From Xestospongia bergquistia (Eukaryota > Porifera > Demospongiae > Haplosclerida > Petrosiidae): a stretch of 64,000 nucleotides of DNA. A model generated the notes under the pieces. That model was not told the origin of the DNA. It saw nothing but the letters and a program-made list of their open reading frames with translations, and ran no database searches. This document shows, in pieces, positions 11,493 through 23,150 of this stretch. How positions within the stretch are numbered: position 1 is the first letter of the stretch; the number at the start of each line of letters is the position of its first letter. The position numbers and the translations under genes are program-made. The DNA lies in contig OZ014420.1 of assembly GCA_963965975.1 (NCBI GenBank), positions 3,312,001-3,376,000 on the forward strand, in the 5' to 3' direction.

Positions 11493-12110
11493 ATGGCCAA
11501 GCGATTTTCTGAAGACAAGGAAGTCTCTGCTATTTGAAAACAGTGGCTGACTTTGTCAATAGACCCACGAATGGCTGAACAGATGGGACATTTCAGGATT
11601 ACTGTTGGACTATGCTCATTTGTTCCATGGCAGTACGTACATTTAACATGGCAAGCTCTGAAGGCTGAAGTTCCACAGAATATAATAAGACTTGATGACT
11701 TTATTAGCTACTTCGAGAGTACTTGGCTTGTGGGAAGCTATCCACCATCTTTGTGGAATGTCTTTGAGACAAAATCTGCTAGAACAAATAACCACATTGA
11801 GGGATGGGACAGTAAGTTAAAAAAGGTTGTCAGAAAACACAATTACTTTTGAGGGATGGCACAGCAAGTTAAAAAAGGTTGTAGGCAAGGCTCATCCCAA
11901 TGTTTATGAAATTGTTGAAATTTTTAAGAGAGAACAGGGTGTGACAGGAATCGCCATTAGCCAGTTGGCATCAGGAGCCATTCCTCCTAGAAGAGGAAAG
12001 AAGTCTACAGACAAAGATAAAAGAATACAAGAACTTAAACAATGATTTTCAGAAAATACAATTACTCTTGAAGAGTATATTCAAGGAATGTCTAGACATA
12101 CAAACATTTA
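11493..12110 (+). pseudogene. MULE transposase, C-terminal fragment
   Basis: The frame from 11,493 (MAKRFSEDKEV, one stop, then LSIDPRMAEQM) continues to YFESTWLVGSYPPSLWNV and RTNNHIEGWDSKL. These match the C-terminal end of the Mutator-like transposase domain, where RTNN plus EGWH is typical. It then resumes in a second frame with GWHSKLKKVVGKAHPNVYE, GVTGIAISQLASG and a basic tail. A 32-bp segment around GAGGGATGG is present twice (11,799-11,830 and 11,851-11,882), which shifts the frame. The catalytic part of the transposase is absent, so only a relic remains. Confidence 0.7.
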
Positions 12111-12190
12111 ATCAAAGACAAAAGACAAAATAACTTACTATTATTATTAATTTACAACTTTAGACCAGTTGGCACTGAATTGTGTATTTT

Positions 12191-12375
12191 GGGTCCTTCT
12201 TGGTGTAACTTCTATGATGATGTAACTTGTACTATGATGATGACATCACTATGTATCATAAGGTTTGGTTTAGGGTGTAGGTGATGGATTTAGATGATGT
12301 CATCATATATGATGACATCACTAGGTGTCATTTAATGATTATGTCATCAGAGTGAAGTTACACCAAGAACCACCC
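12191..12375. mobile_element. 185-bp MITE with 8-bp target duplication (hAT-like)
   Basis: The ends GGGTCCTTCTTGGTGTAACT and, inverted at the right end, GGGTGGTTCTTGGTGTAACT match at 18 of 20 positions. The flanks carry the perfect direct repeat TGTATTTT at 12,183-12,190 and 12,376-12,383. An 8-bp duplication is the hAT signature. The interior is rich in GATGATGTCATCA palindromes and has no coding capacity. Confidence 0.9.
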
Positions 12376-12383
12376 TGTATTTT

Positions 12384-13250
12384 AGACAAAATAGGATTAG
12401 ACGAAGTGGGAATATCCTTCATAACAATGTTATATCTTTGTTCAGGATATAAAATAGCTACTACACCAGAAAAGGAATTTTTGTCATGGCAAACTTGGGA
12501 CTTACTCAGGCATATATATATATTATGGCTTTAAGAAATTATGTGCTGATATCACTTCTGCTCACCCTGGGTACACAATATATCCAGTAAGTCTCAATGG
12601 TAGGTAGTTCAGTTGAGATTTTCTTTAGCCAGGTCAAGCACGCCACCTCAGGCTAATTATCATAACTGAACTATGCTACTCCCAGAGGTGCAGTAATAAC
12701 TAGAGGAAGTGTTCATGGCAAGCTGAGGCGTCACCATGGAAACTATAGACATCAACCACTCTTTATACGAAAACATGATTTGAAACATAAACCATACAAC
12801 CAAAAGAAGTAGTAACTCTTCACTCTATTAATAATGTTATAATATTAGATAATATTAACCTTAATAGCAAAAGGAGGTTTTAATAATACAGATGATCACT
12901 CTAAGTAAATAAATCAAATTATGACAAACAATTAAAAATTTTCTGTAAAAACTCCAGCAACTTCCCTAGCCCAAGATTAGTCTTCAATCAGTGGCAGAGA
13001 ACTTGTCTTGTTGAGTAATGACATATATGCTGTTTAACTGTTTCCACCTTTTTAATGACAAAAGCCTCCACAACCTCAAAGTCCAATTCTTATGTTTCTC
13101 GATGTACAATAGCTTTTTCTTTGTTAGTTTTTTTGTTTTACTTGCCATTGCTGATTGTAATAATGTTCATTGCTCCATCAAGTACTTAAATTACTTATGC
13201 TATTTAAGTGTAATTTACTTATTTGGAATAATCCCTGACTGTGTTTCAAC
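12384..13250. other. Stretch without a supported gene
   Basis: AT-rich sequence. I see no domain, RNA gene or strong repeat here. Confidence 0.5.
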
Positions 13251-13680
13251 AGAAGCTGAAGGCGGACATCCATTTCTACTTCGTAATTTCATATTCTACT
13301 TTGAAATTTTCCAAAAATATTCCAATTCTACTTTGCACTTTTCCCAATTCGAATTCTATTTTGTATCTTTTGATGGAATATTTAACAACTAAAATCCTAT
13401 ATCCCCACCCTAACTGGAAACTTGTCGCTTCACTCCATTCTAAGAGACGGCTCGCAGTGCTCACTTTAATTCATTGAGCTCAATAAAAAGAAGAATGAGC
13501 ACTGCAAGCTGTCTCTTAGAATGGAGCGAAGCGACATGTTACTAGTTGGGGTGGTAGTATAGGATTTTAGTTGTTAAGTATTCCATTGAAAGATAGAAAA
13601 TAGAATTGGAATTGGAATATTTATTGAAAAAGTTGAATATGAAAATACGAAGTAGAAATGGATAGCCACCTTTGGCTTCC
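13251..13680. mobile_element. 430-bp foldback (long inverted repeat) element
   Basis: The left arm from about 13,251 and the right arm ending 13,680 are inverted copies. The outer ends share CCATTTCTACTTCGTA and the inner ends share TTCTAAGAGA with GAGCACTG next to a short loop near 13,480. The arms are about 185-215 bp with small indels. There is no open frame of interest; the frames that appear here on both strands are by-products of the palindrome. Target duplications could not be fixed with confidence. Confidence 0.8.
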
Positions 13681-14546
13681 ATATGTTTCGACAATGTTAG
13701 AATACAAATATAATGGCAGTTGGACGCTCATCCACTCCTGATATTACATATTAAATTTATCATTACTTGTCACAATGCAACATTAATGATACAAATCATA
13801 TTAGCTAGTCACCTTTTCAACTTTAGATGTAAACGATTGTAGTAACTGACATTCCTTGTCAGGATCATCAGTTATACGGGTATTACAGCATATGACTTTC
13901 CTCTTTTTTATGTTCATTGCACACCTTACAGTGTCCACCGATACACTCACTGTCTCCTTGTTGTGACAGATAGTCTGCATCATAAGAGTGTATATTGGTG
14001 TTATAATATTCTTACCAATAAATCCCAAAATTTAAGGAAATATATTATTCTAACACTAGTCTATTAACACATCAAATAGTTACAGTTCATTGAAACAATG
14101 TCTATAAAAACTTAAAAATGGATGAATGCTAATGGAGGAACCGACAACCTTTTATACACTACATCTTTTGTTCTACTACTATTTCCAGATCAAATAAGAC
14201 ATGTTACCATTTGATACCAATATTTTAGTACATAATCCATTATGTTATTGGACTTCCATGGATGTTTGCTATGAGTTGTGAAGTTGTAAAACTTGTTCTA
14301 CCTCCACTCTTCTAGACTCAATTAGTATAAATTATGAAATATTGAATGCTAAATTATCATCATGAAAGATATCATTAGATAACACAAAAATAGCATTCAT
14401 AATATTTACTTAGTCTTTATTGAGACAATAAGTTGTTCCACTACTGAAGAGATTTCAACTATAATTGTAAATGAAAATATAGAGGGATCAGTCACTAAGA
14501 ACCAAATATGACATATAATGTACCTTGGCTATGATCTTATCAGCTA

Positions 14547-14890
14547 AAACATTTTGGTGTAATCCTTTATTTCATCAAGAACTGTTTCAAGACGTTCGTC
14601 ATTTCTTTCCCTACTGGCCTTGTCTTTTACTCTCTTGTAAAAGTTCTCAGATATGATGTCCTTTGAATATAGTTCCTTGCCAGGTCAATGGGGTCAATAA
14701 TTGACTCAATAATAATATCAGTACATTGAACTAAAGCTCTCCTAGCTTTTTCAGAGTTCAGAGCACTATCTAAAGTGTAGAGACAATGCACAGAGCTCTT
14801 TGATAGAAAATAATTATTTATAAGAGATGGTTGGTCTATAATACGATTATATTGCTCTTGTCTGATGATAACAGCATTATTGTGATAAAA
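14547..14890 (-). pseudogene. Death-fold (CARD-like) domain fragment
   Basis: The minus strand reads QEQYNRIIDQPSLINNYF, then LNSEKARRALVQCTDII, ESIIDPIDLA and, after a frame change near 14,675, KELYSKDIISENFYKRVKD with RLETVLDEIKDYTK. The pattern of short helices with a PxxLAxxLYSKxIIS core resembles CARD/death-fold modules of sponge signalling proteins, as I recall them. A similar PVSLAIGLFSD phrase occurs at 46.4 kb in this window. At least one frame change is present. Role in immune or apoptosis-type signalling is only a family inference. Confidence 0.45.
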
Positions 14891-15002
14891 AATCTATATA
14901 TGCATTTTTATCTTTTGAAGCCAAAACACTCTAATTATTTATTGTTATTCAAATTCCTTAAAAAACATTATAAATAGCTTTTTTCTTTATGTTTTTGTTA
15001 CA

Positions 15003-15060
15003 CACTTGAAGATGACCCATCAGGGTTGAAACATTTGTGAAAATAAAAAGTTCTTTATTG
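15003..15060 (+). other. Hairpin plus GAAAC motif, copy 1
   Basis: GATGACCCATCAGGGTTGAA followed by ACATTTGTGAAAATAAA. A short stem (ACCC/GGGT) sits directly before TGAAAC and an AATAAA-like tail. It shares this layout with the copies at 20.1 and 60.8 kb. Confidence 0.5.
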
Positions 15061-16780
15061 CCTTCTGTAGTCCTTGTCTCTCTATCTATTTTATTCCAAT
15101 TTATTTGTCATAGACATATACATTTTATATTCTAGGACATGCCTTAATTTTAGATAAAGACAATGCTGCCAAACCTCATCATTAAGCCAACATATTATAT
15201 TATTTGAAAACTCATTCTTGTAATAATGTGTGTAGATCATAGTTCATAACTTCTACATAATTATTATTCCAAACTACCTTTATTGAGCTTCCAGTTCCTT
15301 TAACCTTGTTAACATAACCTTTTATACAATATGATAAAGTAATTAATTGCTATTATGATTATTCATACTATTTCACAGTTTCTAGAATACTCTTATTCTT
15401 GGTCAATTGTTGAATGACTACCTTGACATGAGATCTTCAACCTTCCGAAATTAAAGTAATAAGATTACCATGTAAACCATGCACATATTTATGTGGAATT
15501 CAATAAGATAATATACTACAAGAGTCTCCATACAGGTACTCTACTTGTGTGTCGGTAGTACTACAAGGTTGTTGTACTATACATATACTGCAGTATATGA
15601 TCACTTATTGTAGGAAAGGGATATGTACAGAATATAACCTTTGTCAGATATTAACAATAACATTGAATTAAATACTCAAGCAGATCACCTAATCACTTGT
15701 TTTATAATTGTCTCTCTTTCTCCTACTATTGCTGTCATAATAATCCTTATATTGAAACACAGCATCAACAAAAGGTTTGTCTTAATAGACCATACTCATC
15801 ATATGTAGTGGTCACTAGTTGTATTACCTTTTGTTATATGTATAGATGTTAAAGTTAGTGATCCAAAGTCTCAACTATTTCTGAGAAAGTTTTTGCACAG
15901 AAAAATTGTGGGAGATAATCAAGGAGGGCTAGTATAACATAGATCCAAAACTACTCCAGGTGTTTTAGGTTATATTTAAGTATTCCATATAATTATAATG
16001 TCCATACTAGTACATGGGGATTTCCTAAATGTGAATAAAATCGAATGTAGACATAGATGTCTGAGAGCTATGATAGTGTTGAGGAGATATAGTGAATTAT
16101 TTAAAATTCTGACTCAAACAAGATCTATATGAGGGAAGGTTATGAGTTTGTATTAAGATAAGACAGAAATCATAGATTATAAAATAAGATCTGCATGTCT
16201 CCTCTCCTTTGTTACTTCTTATCAATAATAGCATATAGTATAACATTAAAGCAACTACATTGACAGATAATGATTTGACAAAGAGTGTATCAGATCTAGA
16301 GATTATCTTTTATGTTAGAGCAGTTCAAATAAACTGCATGAGAGGTATTTATTGGGATAAAGATAATCTGAAGATAGCACTTGATGTCTTTCTTAGAAGA
16401 TGAAACAGATGATTTGATTGAAAAGACAAAAATATCATTAAGAGAAGAGACATTGCTTTATTAAGTCATTTTAATGGTGTGTGTCATTCTGGTTTAATAG
16501 TGTGTGTAATTCTGGACAAGCAATTATCATTCAATGGAAGTTAATACATCTAAGTCAATTTCATAGTAACAAATGGTCAGTACTGTATTAATCAAAAATA
16601 ATAGTTCTCTTTGCAGTCTTCAGAATACTGTTTATGATTTTATGATCACTAATGCATGCTATCAGGATATTATTGACGGCATTTCTAGTACTAAACAATC
16701 TCATACTAATAATGAACAGCTAAACAGCTCTCAACCAGTTGATCATCATCTCTAGTAAACAGTTATAATGGATACTCAAC
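15061..16780. other. 1.7-kb AT-rich stretch without a supported gene
   Basis: No conserved domain or convincing exon chain was found on either strand. The sequence grades into the macro-repeat near 16.8 kb. Confidence 0.5.
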
Positions 16781-17814
16781 TAGATGATCAACTACAGAAT
16801 AAAAATGATCTATTAGAATTAAAACAAGTTCATAAAGATCAATCTTACATAGAGTAATGATCAGAGAATTGCACTAGATCATCTCACTCCAGTTATCAAT
16901 GTCTCCTTACAGAATTAGAATTGGAGAGCTGCAATAGATCAACATCTAGTCCAATCATCAATGTGTCTCACTATAAAATTAAAGGAAATAGTATAGTACA
17001 AGATTAATAATAGATCAAACTTATAGTCTAAGCTATCAGTGAACTTCAATATTATGTACACCAATATACTAGATCAAAGCCCATCTAAAAATTAATAATA
17101 TGTTTAGTACAGAACTGTCTATATTATTATAACAGATATAACTTACAGTAGTCATAAGTTAATGGAGATCATCTCATCACAACCAGTGTGACATTAACAT
17201 GTACATCCTATCATAAAATAGAAGTCCATTCAGTAAACAATTGTACTATTTAATAAATTAATTTACAGTAGATATATTAACAACAAATGTCATCAGATCT
17301 TCTCTTATTAGTTATAAATAGACCTACTAAATGTAACAGAATTTGTTTTGTTCCATAATTATTGTTAATATATAACTCACAACAATTAGAACATTATATC
17401 ATTATACTACAGAACAATAAGTAGTTAATAAATTAGCAATAAATAATAGATATGACGTATATCATAGGATTACACTAGATCTAGATCATCTCAAATAAGT
17501 TACTATAATATTTTTTTAAGAGAAAAATAGTAAAAACATTTATTTATCATGTCTTTAACTTACTAGCAGTAGAACACTGATTTCCAATAGCTCAGCAAAC
17601 AGTCAAATCCAAGTATCCTAAAACACGTACCATTTAAATTGTTTACAAACATCTCCAGTAGACTAGTAAATAACAGTCCTACTATAAATTGAAAAATAGA
17701 CAACAGTGAAATACCAATTTTCTTGCTTTTTTGAAGCATCTTAGATTTTACTTTTTCATTGAGATATTTTTTTCTAAAACCTCTTATGATTTGGTTTGGC
17801 TTATAGCAGGTGTC

Positions 17815-18110
17815 TGTAGTTGTTCTAGTAGTGAAGGTTTTACAAGACAGCTGGCATTCTCCTTTAAAAACCAGTAAATGTCTGAATCAAGTAAAATCCT
17901 CAATGCCTGTGAAAAATCTCAAAACCAAGTAAAATTGTTAGTGTCATTAAGATCTATGTCTCAGAGGTAAAAAAAAGGAAAATGTTAATACCAGTACAAA
18001 AATGAAAATCCTAGCTGCCTGTAGAAAACAAGAAAATCCATAAAAATTCTTGAGATACCAGTAATGTTCCTAGATGCCTGCGGAAACAAGAATTGCCAAT
18101 CAAATGATGT
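17815..18110. repeat. Minisatellite with GATGCCTG(T/C) phrase
   Basis: Degenerate repeats of about 36 bp built on CTAGATGCCTGTAGAAACAAG. Homologous tracts lie at 21,670-22,020 and 24,890-25,300. The polytopic-looking frame on the minus strand of the second tract is a translation of this repeat. Confidence 0.7.
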
Positions 18111-18339
18111 GGCAGGAATGTTGTGTCAAGTTGATATTTAGGAGGTGGAGATCAGTGAGTTAATGTTTAGGAGGTTGAGATCAGTTATCATAATACATAA
18201 AGTATAGATGTGTTCTGGACAAATAAGTCATTGCCTAAAATCATTTATGTCAATGAAAAACAAGAAATAATTTAGATTTCAGTGAGAAACAAGAAATCCT
18301 GTAGCTAGAAGTAAATCAAGTAAGCCAAATCTTAGATGC

Positions 18340-19160
18340 CACAATATCACATAAGGGGTTTACTATTTGACACAATGTTTACAGAGAGAGGGTTAACAAT
18401 TTAGAATCAATTTATATCACACAAGGGTTTTACTATTTGATACAAGGGTTACAGAGAGAGAGTTAAAAATTTAGAATCAATTTATATCACACAAGTGGTT
18501 TACTATTTGACACAAGGGTTAATATTCATAATACAGGCTTATACAACAGATACAGAGGTTTTAAATGACAGCATTATATGGTCACTGAATAAGTCGGGAA
18601 TATATGACAGACACAGAGGATTAACAAGTCAGGATCAAGTTATACCACACATAGGGGGGGTTGACAATTTGGGATCATGTGATAACACACAATGGGGTTA
18701 ACAATAAAAGGTATTTTTATACAAGAGATAGTTAATATTTCAGGAAATGCAACAGACAGACAGTTAACAAGTCAGGATCTAGTTATACCACACATAGGGA
18801 GTTGACAATTTAGGATTAAATTAAAGACACAAGGGAGGTTAACAATAGAAATTTATATGACAGACACAAAGGGTTAATATTTCTGGAATATACAACAGAG
18901 GATTAACAAGTCAGGATTATACACCCACACAAGGGAAACAATAATGAAAAAAGGTGTTAATAATTCAATATTCCAGACAGACACAAGTGACAAAGGGTTA
19001 CATAAATGTGCATAAAGGGTCTGATATCAGAAGAACAATAATCAAAAAAGGAATTAATATTTTAAGATTATATAACAACACAGATATAAAACATCCCATG
19101 CAGACACAAGACAGTATTTCTGAATTATTATGACACACTGAATTATTATGACACACATAA
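18340..19160. repeat. Minisatellite with GGGTTAACAA phrase
   Basis: Imperfect repeats of roughly 45-65 bp combining ACACAAGGG, GTTAACAATTTAGGAT and TATATGACAGACACA. The same array recurs at 22,310-23,150 in the second macro-repeat copy. Confidence 0.7.
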
Positions 19161-19933
19161 AGGGTTTGAAGGATGAAAAAGAGATAAATTAAATATGTAT
19201 GGATGTAATAACATCAGCTTTAATATCAATGTGGTTGATCACTGTTATTTTATATTTATATATGCCTACACAAAAGACAAAGATGAACAAGACAAGACCA
19301 GGGGTATAATAATATTAGAAAGTGATGACAAGACAATGTGTGTAACCTGTTGTTCCATATCCAAATCCACCTATTGATGCCTGAGACTAGTGAACCACCT
19401 ACAATTAAATTATGATACCCATATGAACAACCCATAAAGTGATGCTTGACCGCATTCAAGACACTTCATCAACCTCAAGATCCAAGCTGAGCCACAAACA
19501 GTAATCAATGTCTAATAATTCTCCAGATCCTCAAGACAAAACCAATTATTAATGTCCAGTGTTAGTTGTAGATAAATCTACTAAAGAGACAAAAATAATT
19601 AGTAGTATATATAGTATAGTAAATGTATTAGTATACAACCTCATTAACAGCAGTTATAATGATAGTCAACTAGAACATCAACTACAAAATAAAATGATTA
19701 ATTGTAATAAAAAAGGACATATAAAAGATCAATCTTACATAGAGTAGTGATCAGAGAACTCCACAAGATCACATCTAGTCCAGTTATCAATATTTCACTA
19801 TGAAATTAAAGGAAATAGTACATGATTGTCAAATTAATAATAGATCAGACTTACAGTCTAAACTATCAGAGAAGATTATGTACACCTATACAATAGATCA
19901 AACTCCCTAAAAAATGAAAACACGTTTAGTACA

Positions 19934-20053
19934 GGACTGTCCATATTATTAGGACTTATGTTATTAGGACTGTCTATATTATTAGGACTGTCTATATTAT
20001 TAGGACTGTCATATTATTAGGACTGTCCATATTATTAGGACTGTTATATTATT
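19934..20053. repeat. 18-bp tandem repeat, about six copies
   Basis: The unit CTATATTATTAGGACTGT is repeated with small gaps. It is absent from the corresponding place in the second macro-repeat copy (near 24,060), where only one unit is present, so it expanded after the duplication. Confidence 0.85.
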
Positions 20054-20104
20054 ATTACAGATGAGAAAAAGACCTGGGTGTTTGGGTAGATTAGTGTTTT
20101 CAAT

Positions 20105-20172
20105 ATTCATTTTATTTCACCAAACAAAAATAATATATTAACGCCAAACGTTTCAATAGTCAGAGCGACTAT
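20105..20172 (-). other. Hairpin plus GAAAC motif, copy 2
   Basis: Read on the minus strand: AATAGTC, loop GCTCT, GACTATT, then GAAACGTTTGGCG and an AATATATT tail. The 7-bp stem is perfect. The segment appears inserted in the macro-repeat copy 1, since the matching place in copy 2 (near 24,075) goes straight from TATTATTATAACAGATATAA into the repeat. Confidence 0.6.
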
Positions 20173-21669
20173 TACAGATATAACTTACAATAGCCATCAG
20201 TTAATGGAGATCTAGATCATAAATCTACTAGAGCGTTAAAGGGTCAGTAGTATTGTACTTATAGCACAGTATAAGTGTTACAATACAGCCATCATCTTCC
20301 CAGCACTCAATTAGAGCATTAACTACAGAATAAAAATGAATTAAGATGTATAAAAGATCAATCTTACATTGAGTAGTGATTAGAGAGCCTCACTAGATCA
20401 TTTCCAGTCCATGTCTCCCTATAAAAATAAAAAAATACTTTAGCACAACATTGTAAGTTTCAAATTAATGATAGATCAAACTTACAGCCTAGTTATTAGA
20501 GAACATTTAACATTATGTATATCTATATAGTATATCAAAGTCCATCTAAAAATTAAAACACAAGTTTAGTTCAGAACTGTCATATTATTATAACATATAA
20601 CTTACAATAGTAATTAGTCAATGGAGATCAGATCATCACTACCAGGACTAACTGTGATCATTATCCTGTCAGTCCTATTATAAAAGTCCATTCAGTAAAC
20701 AATTATAGTATTTAATAAATTAACTTACAGTAGGTATATTAACAAATGTCATCAGGTCATCTCTTATTAGTTATAAATAGACCTACTAAATGTAACAGAA
20801 TTTGTTTTGTTCTATAATCATAGTTAATATATAACTCACAACCATTAGAACATTATATCATTATACTACAAAACAATAAATAGTTAGTAAATTAGTAATA
20901 AATAATAAATATAAGTTACATATAGTATATCATAGGACTATACTAGATCTAGATCATCTCAAGTTGGTGCATGCAAGTGAAAAATAGTAAAAAGTTTTAT
21001 TAACTTACTAGCAGTAGAACACCAATCTCCAATAGATCAGTAACAATCCTATTCTAAGTAGTTCCTAATAGTTTAGCACAAGATTGTAAGTCTCAAATTA
21101 ATAATAGATCAAACTTACAATGTAAGTTATCAGTGAACATTATAATATCATATATATCTTACAGTAGTAATCAGTCAATGGAGATCATCTCATCTCAACC
21201 AGTGACTATTAACTTGTCAATCCTATTATAGAACAAAATAGTTCAGTAGACAATTATACTAATTAATAAGTCATCTTACAATAGGTATTTTAACAAATAT
21301 CATCAGATCAGTAGCTATAATAGACCTACTAAACAGAATTTTTGTTCTAACATTATAGTGTGACCATTAAACTGTACATTCTATTATAAAATTATACAGT
21401 TCATTCAGTAAACAATAGTAAAATAACTTACAGTAGGTATATTAACAACAAATGTCATTAGATCATCTCTAGTAGTTGTTATAAATAGACTACTAAATGT
21501 AACAGAATTTGTTTTGTTCTAAAATTATAGTTAATATTAGAACATTATATCATTATACTGCAGAACAATAAGTAGTTAGTAAACTAGTAATAAACAATAT
21601 AACCTACATATAGTATATCATAGGATTACACTAGATCTAGATCATCTCAGTTGGTGTCTATTCCTAAAA

Positions 21670-22020
21670 CTTCTCTGATTTAGTTTGGTTTATAGCAGGT
21701 GTCTGTAGTTGTTCTAGCATTGAAGGTTTTACAAGACAGCTGACATTCTCCTTTAAAAACCAGAAGATGTCTGAACCAAGTAAAATCCTTAATGCCTGTA
21801 AAAAATCTCGTAGATGTCTGTAAAGAAACCAAGTAAAATTGTAGGTGTCAGTAAAATCTAGATCCTGATGTCTGTAGACATAAAAAAAGAAAAATGTTAG
21901 ATACCAGTATAAAAATGAAACTCCTAGCTGCCAGTAGGAAACAAGAAAATCCATGAAAATTCTGAGATACCAGTAATGTTCCTGGATACCAGTGGAAACA
22001 AGAATTGCCAATCAAATAAT
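21670..22020. repeat. Minisatellite with GATGCC(T/A)G phrase, second copy
   Basis: Same degenerate array as 17,815-18,110, about 3.88 kb downstream. Confidence 0.7.
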
Positions 22021-22309
22021 GGCAGTGGTGGCAGGAATGTTGTGTCAAGTTGATATTTAGGAGGTGGAGATCAGTGAGTTAATGTTTAGGAGGTTGAGAT
22101 CAGTATTATAATACATAAAGTATAGATGTGTTCTGGACAAATAAGTCATTGCCTAAAATCATTCATGTCAATGAAAAACAAGAAATAATTTAGATTTCAG
22201 TGAGAAACAAGAAATCCTGTAGCTAAAAGTAAACCAAGTAAGCCAAATCTTAGATGCCAGGATAATGATGTCAGTAAAAAACAAAAGATGCCAGTAAGAC
22301 ACAAGAATT

Positions 22310-23150
22310 AACATTGCAGGATTATATAACAGAGAGAGGGTTAAGAATTCAGGATCAATTTATATCACACAAGACATTTACTATTTGACACAAGGGTTAA
22401 CATACAATATACAGACTTATATAACAGATACAGAGGTTTTAAATAACAAAATTATATGGTCACTGAGGGTTAACAATTCAAGATTAATTACAGACACAAA
22501 GAAATAAACAATTTATACCATAAACAGAGGATAAGTCAGGAAAATATGACAGACACAGAGGGTTAACAAGTCAGATCAAGTTATACCACACATTGGGGGG
22601 TTGATAATTTATGACTGTGTGAACAAGGGAGTTAACAATAAATGTGTTTTTATACAACAGATACAGAGTCAATATTTCAGGATATACAACAGACAGACGC
22701 TAACATGTTTGGATCAATCTATACCACATATAGGGAGTTGACAATTTAGGATTAAATGAAAGACACAAGGGGGGGTTTGAAGTCTATATGACAGACACAA
22801 AGGGTTAATATTTCTGCAAGACAGGATAATAAGTCAAGATTATAAACACATACAAGGGAAAAATAATGAAAAAAGAGATTAATAATTCAAGATAATGAAC
22901 AGTATAGAACATTCCAGACACAAAGGGTTTGAAGGTTAATCAAACATGGGAGGGTCTGACATTAGGGGGAGCAATAATGAATAAAGGGGTTAATAGTTCA
23001 GATTGTATAACACCACAGATATAAAACTTTTTCAACACAGACACAAACAAGAGTATTTCTGAATTATTATAACACATGCACAGGGTTTGAAGGGTGACAA
23101 AGGGGTTAATGAAATATATATGGGAGGGTCTAACATTAGGTTTAATATCA
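22310..23150. repeat. Minisatellite with GGGTTAACAA phrase, second copy
   Basis: Same array as 18,340-19,160, with different copy number of the internal units. Confidence 0.7.

Noticed and set aside
13018-13477. 124- and 78-codon frames overlapping the foldback element
   Set aside because: They fall in the inverted repeat or in low-complexity Phe/Tyr-rich sequence, with mirror frames on the other strand.
21664-22048. Membrane-protein-like frames rich in Trp, Tyr and Phe on the minus strand
   Set aside because: They are translations of the GATGCC(T/A)G minisatellite, with the residue pattern repeating every 12-13 residues.
18340-23150. CRISPR-like arrays
   Set aside because: Repeats and spacers are both degenerate and related to each other; this is a minisatellite in a eukaryotic genome.
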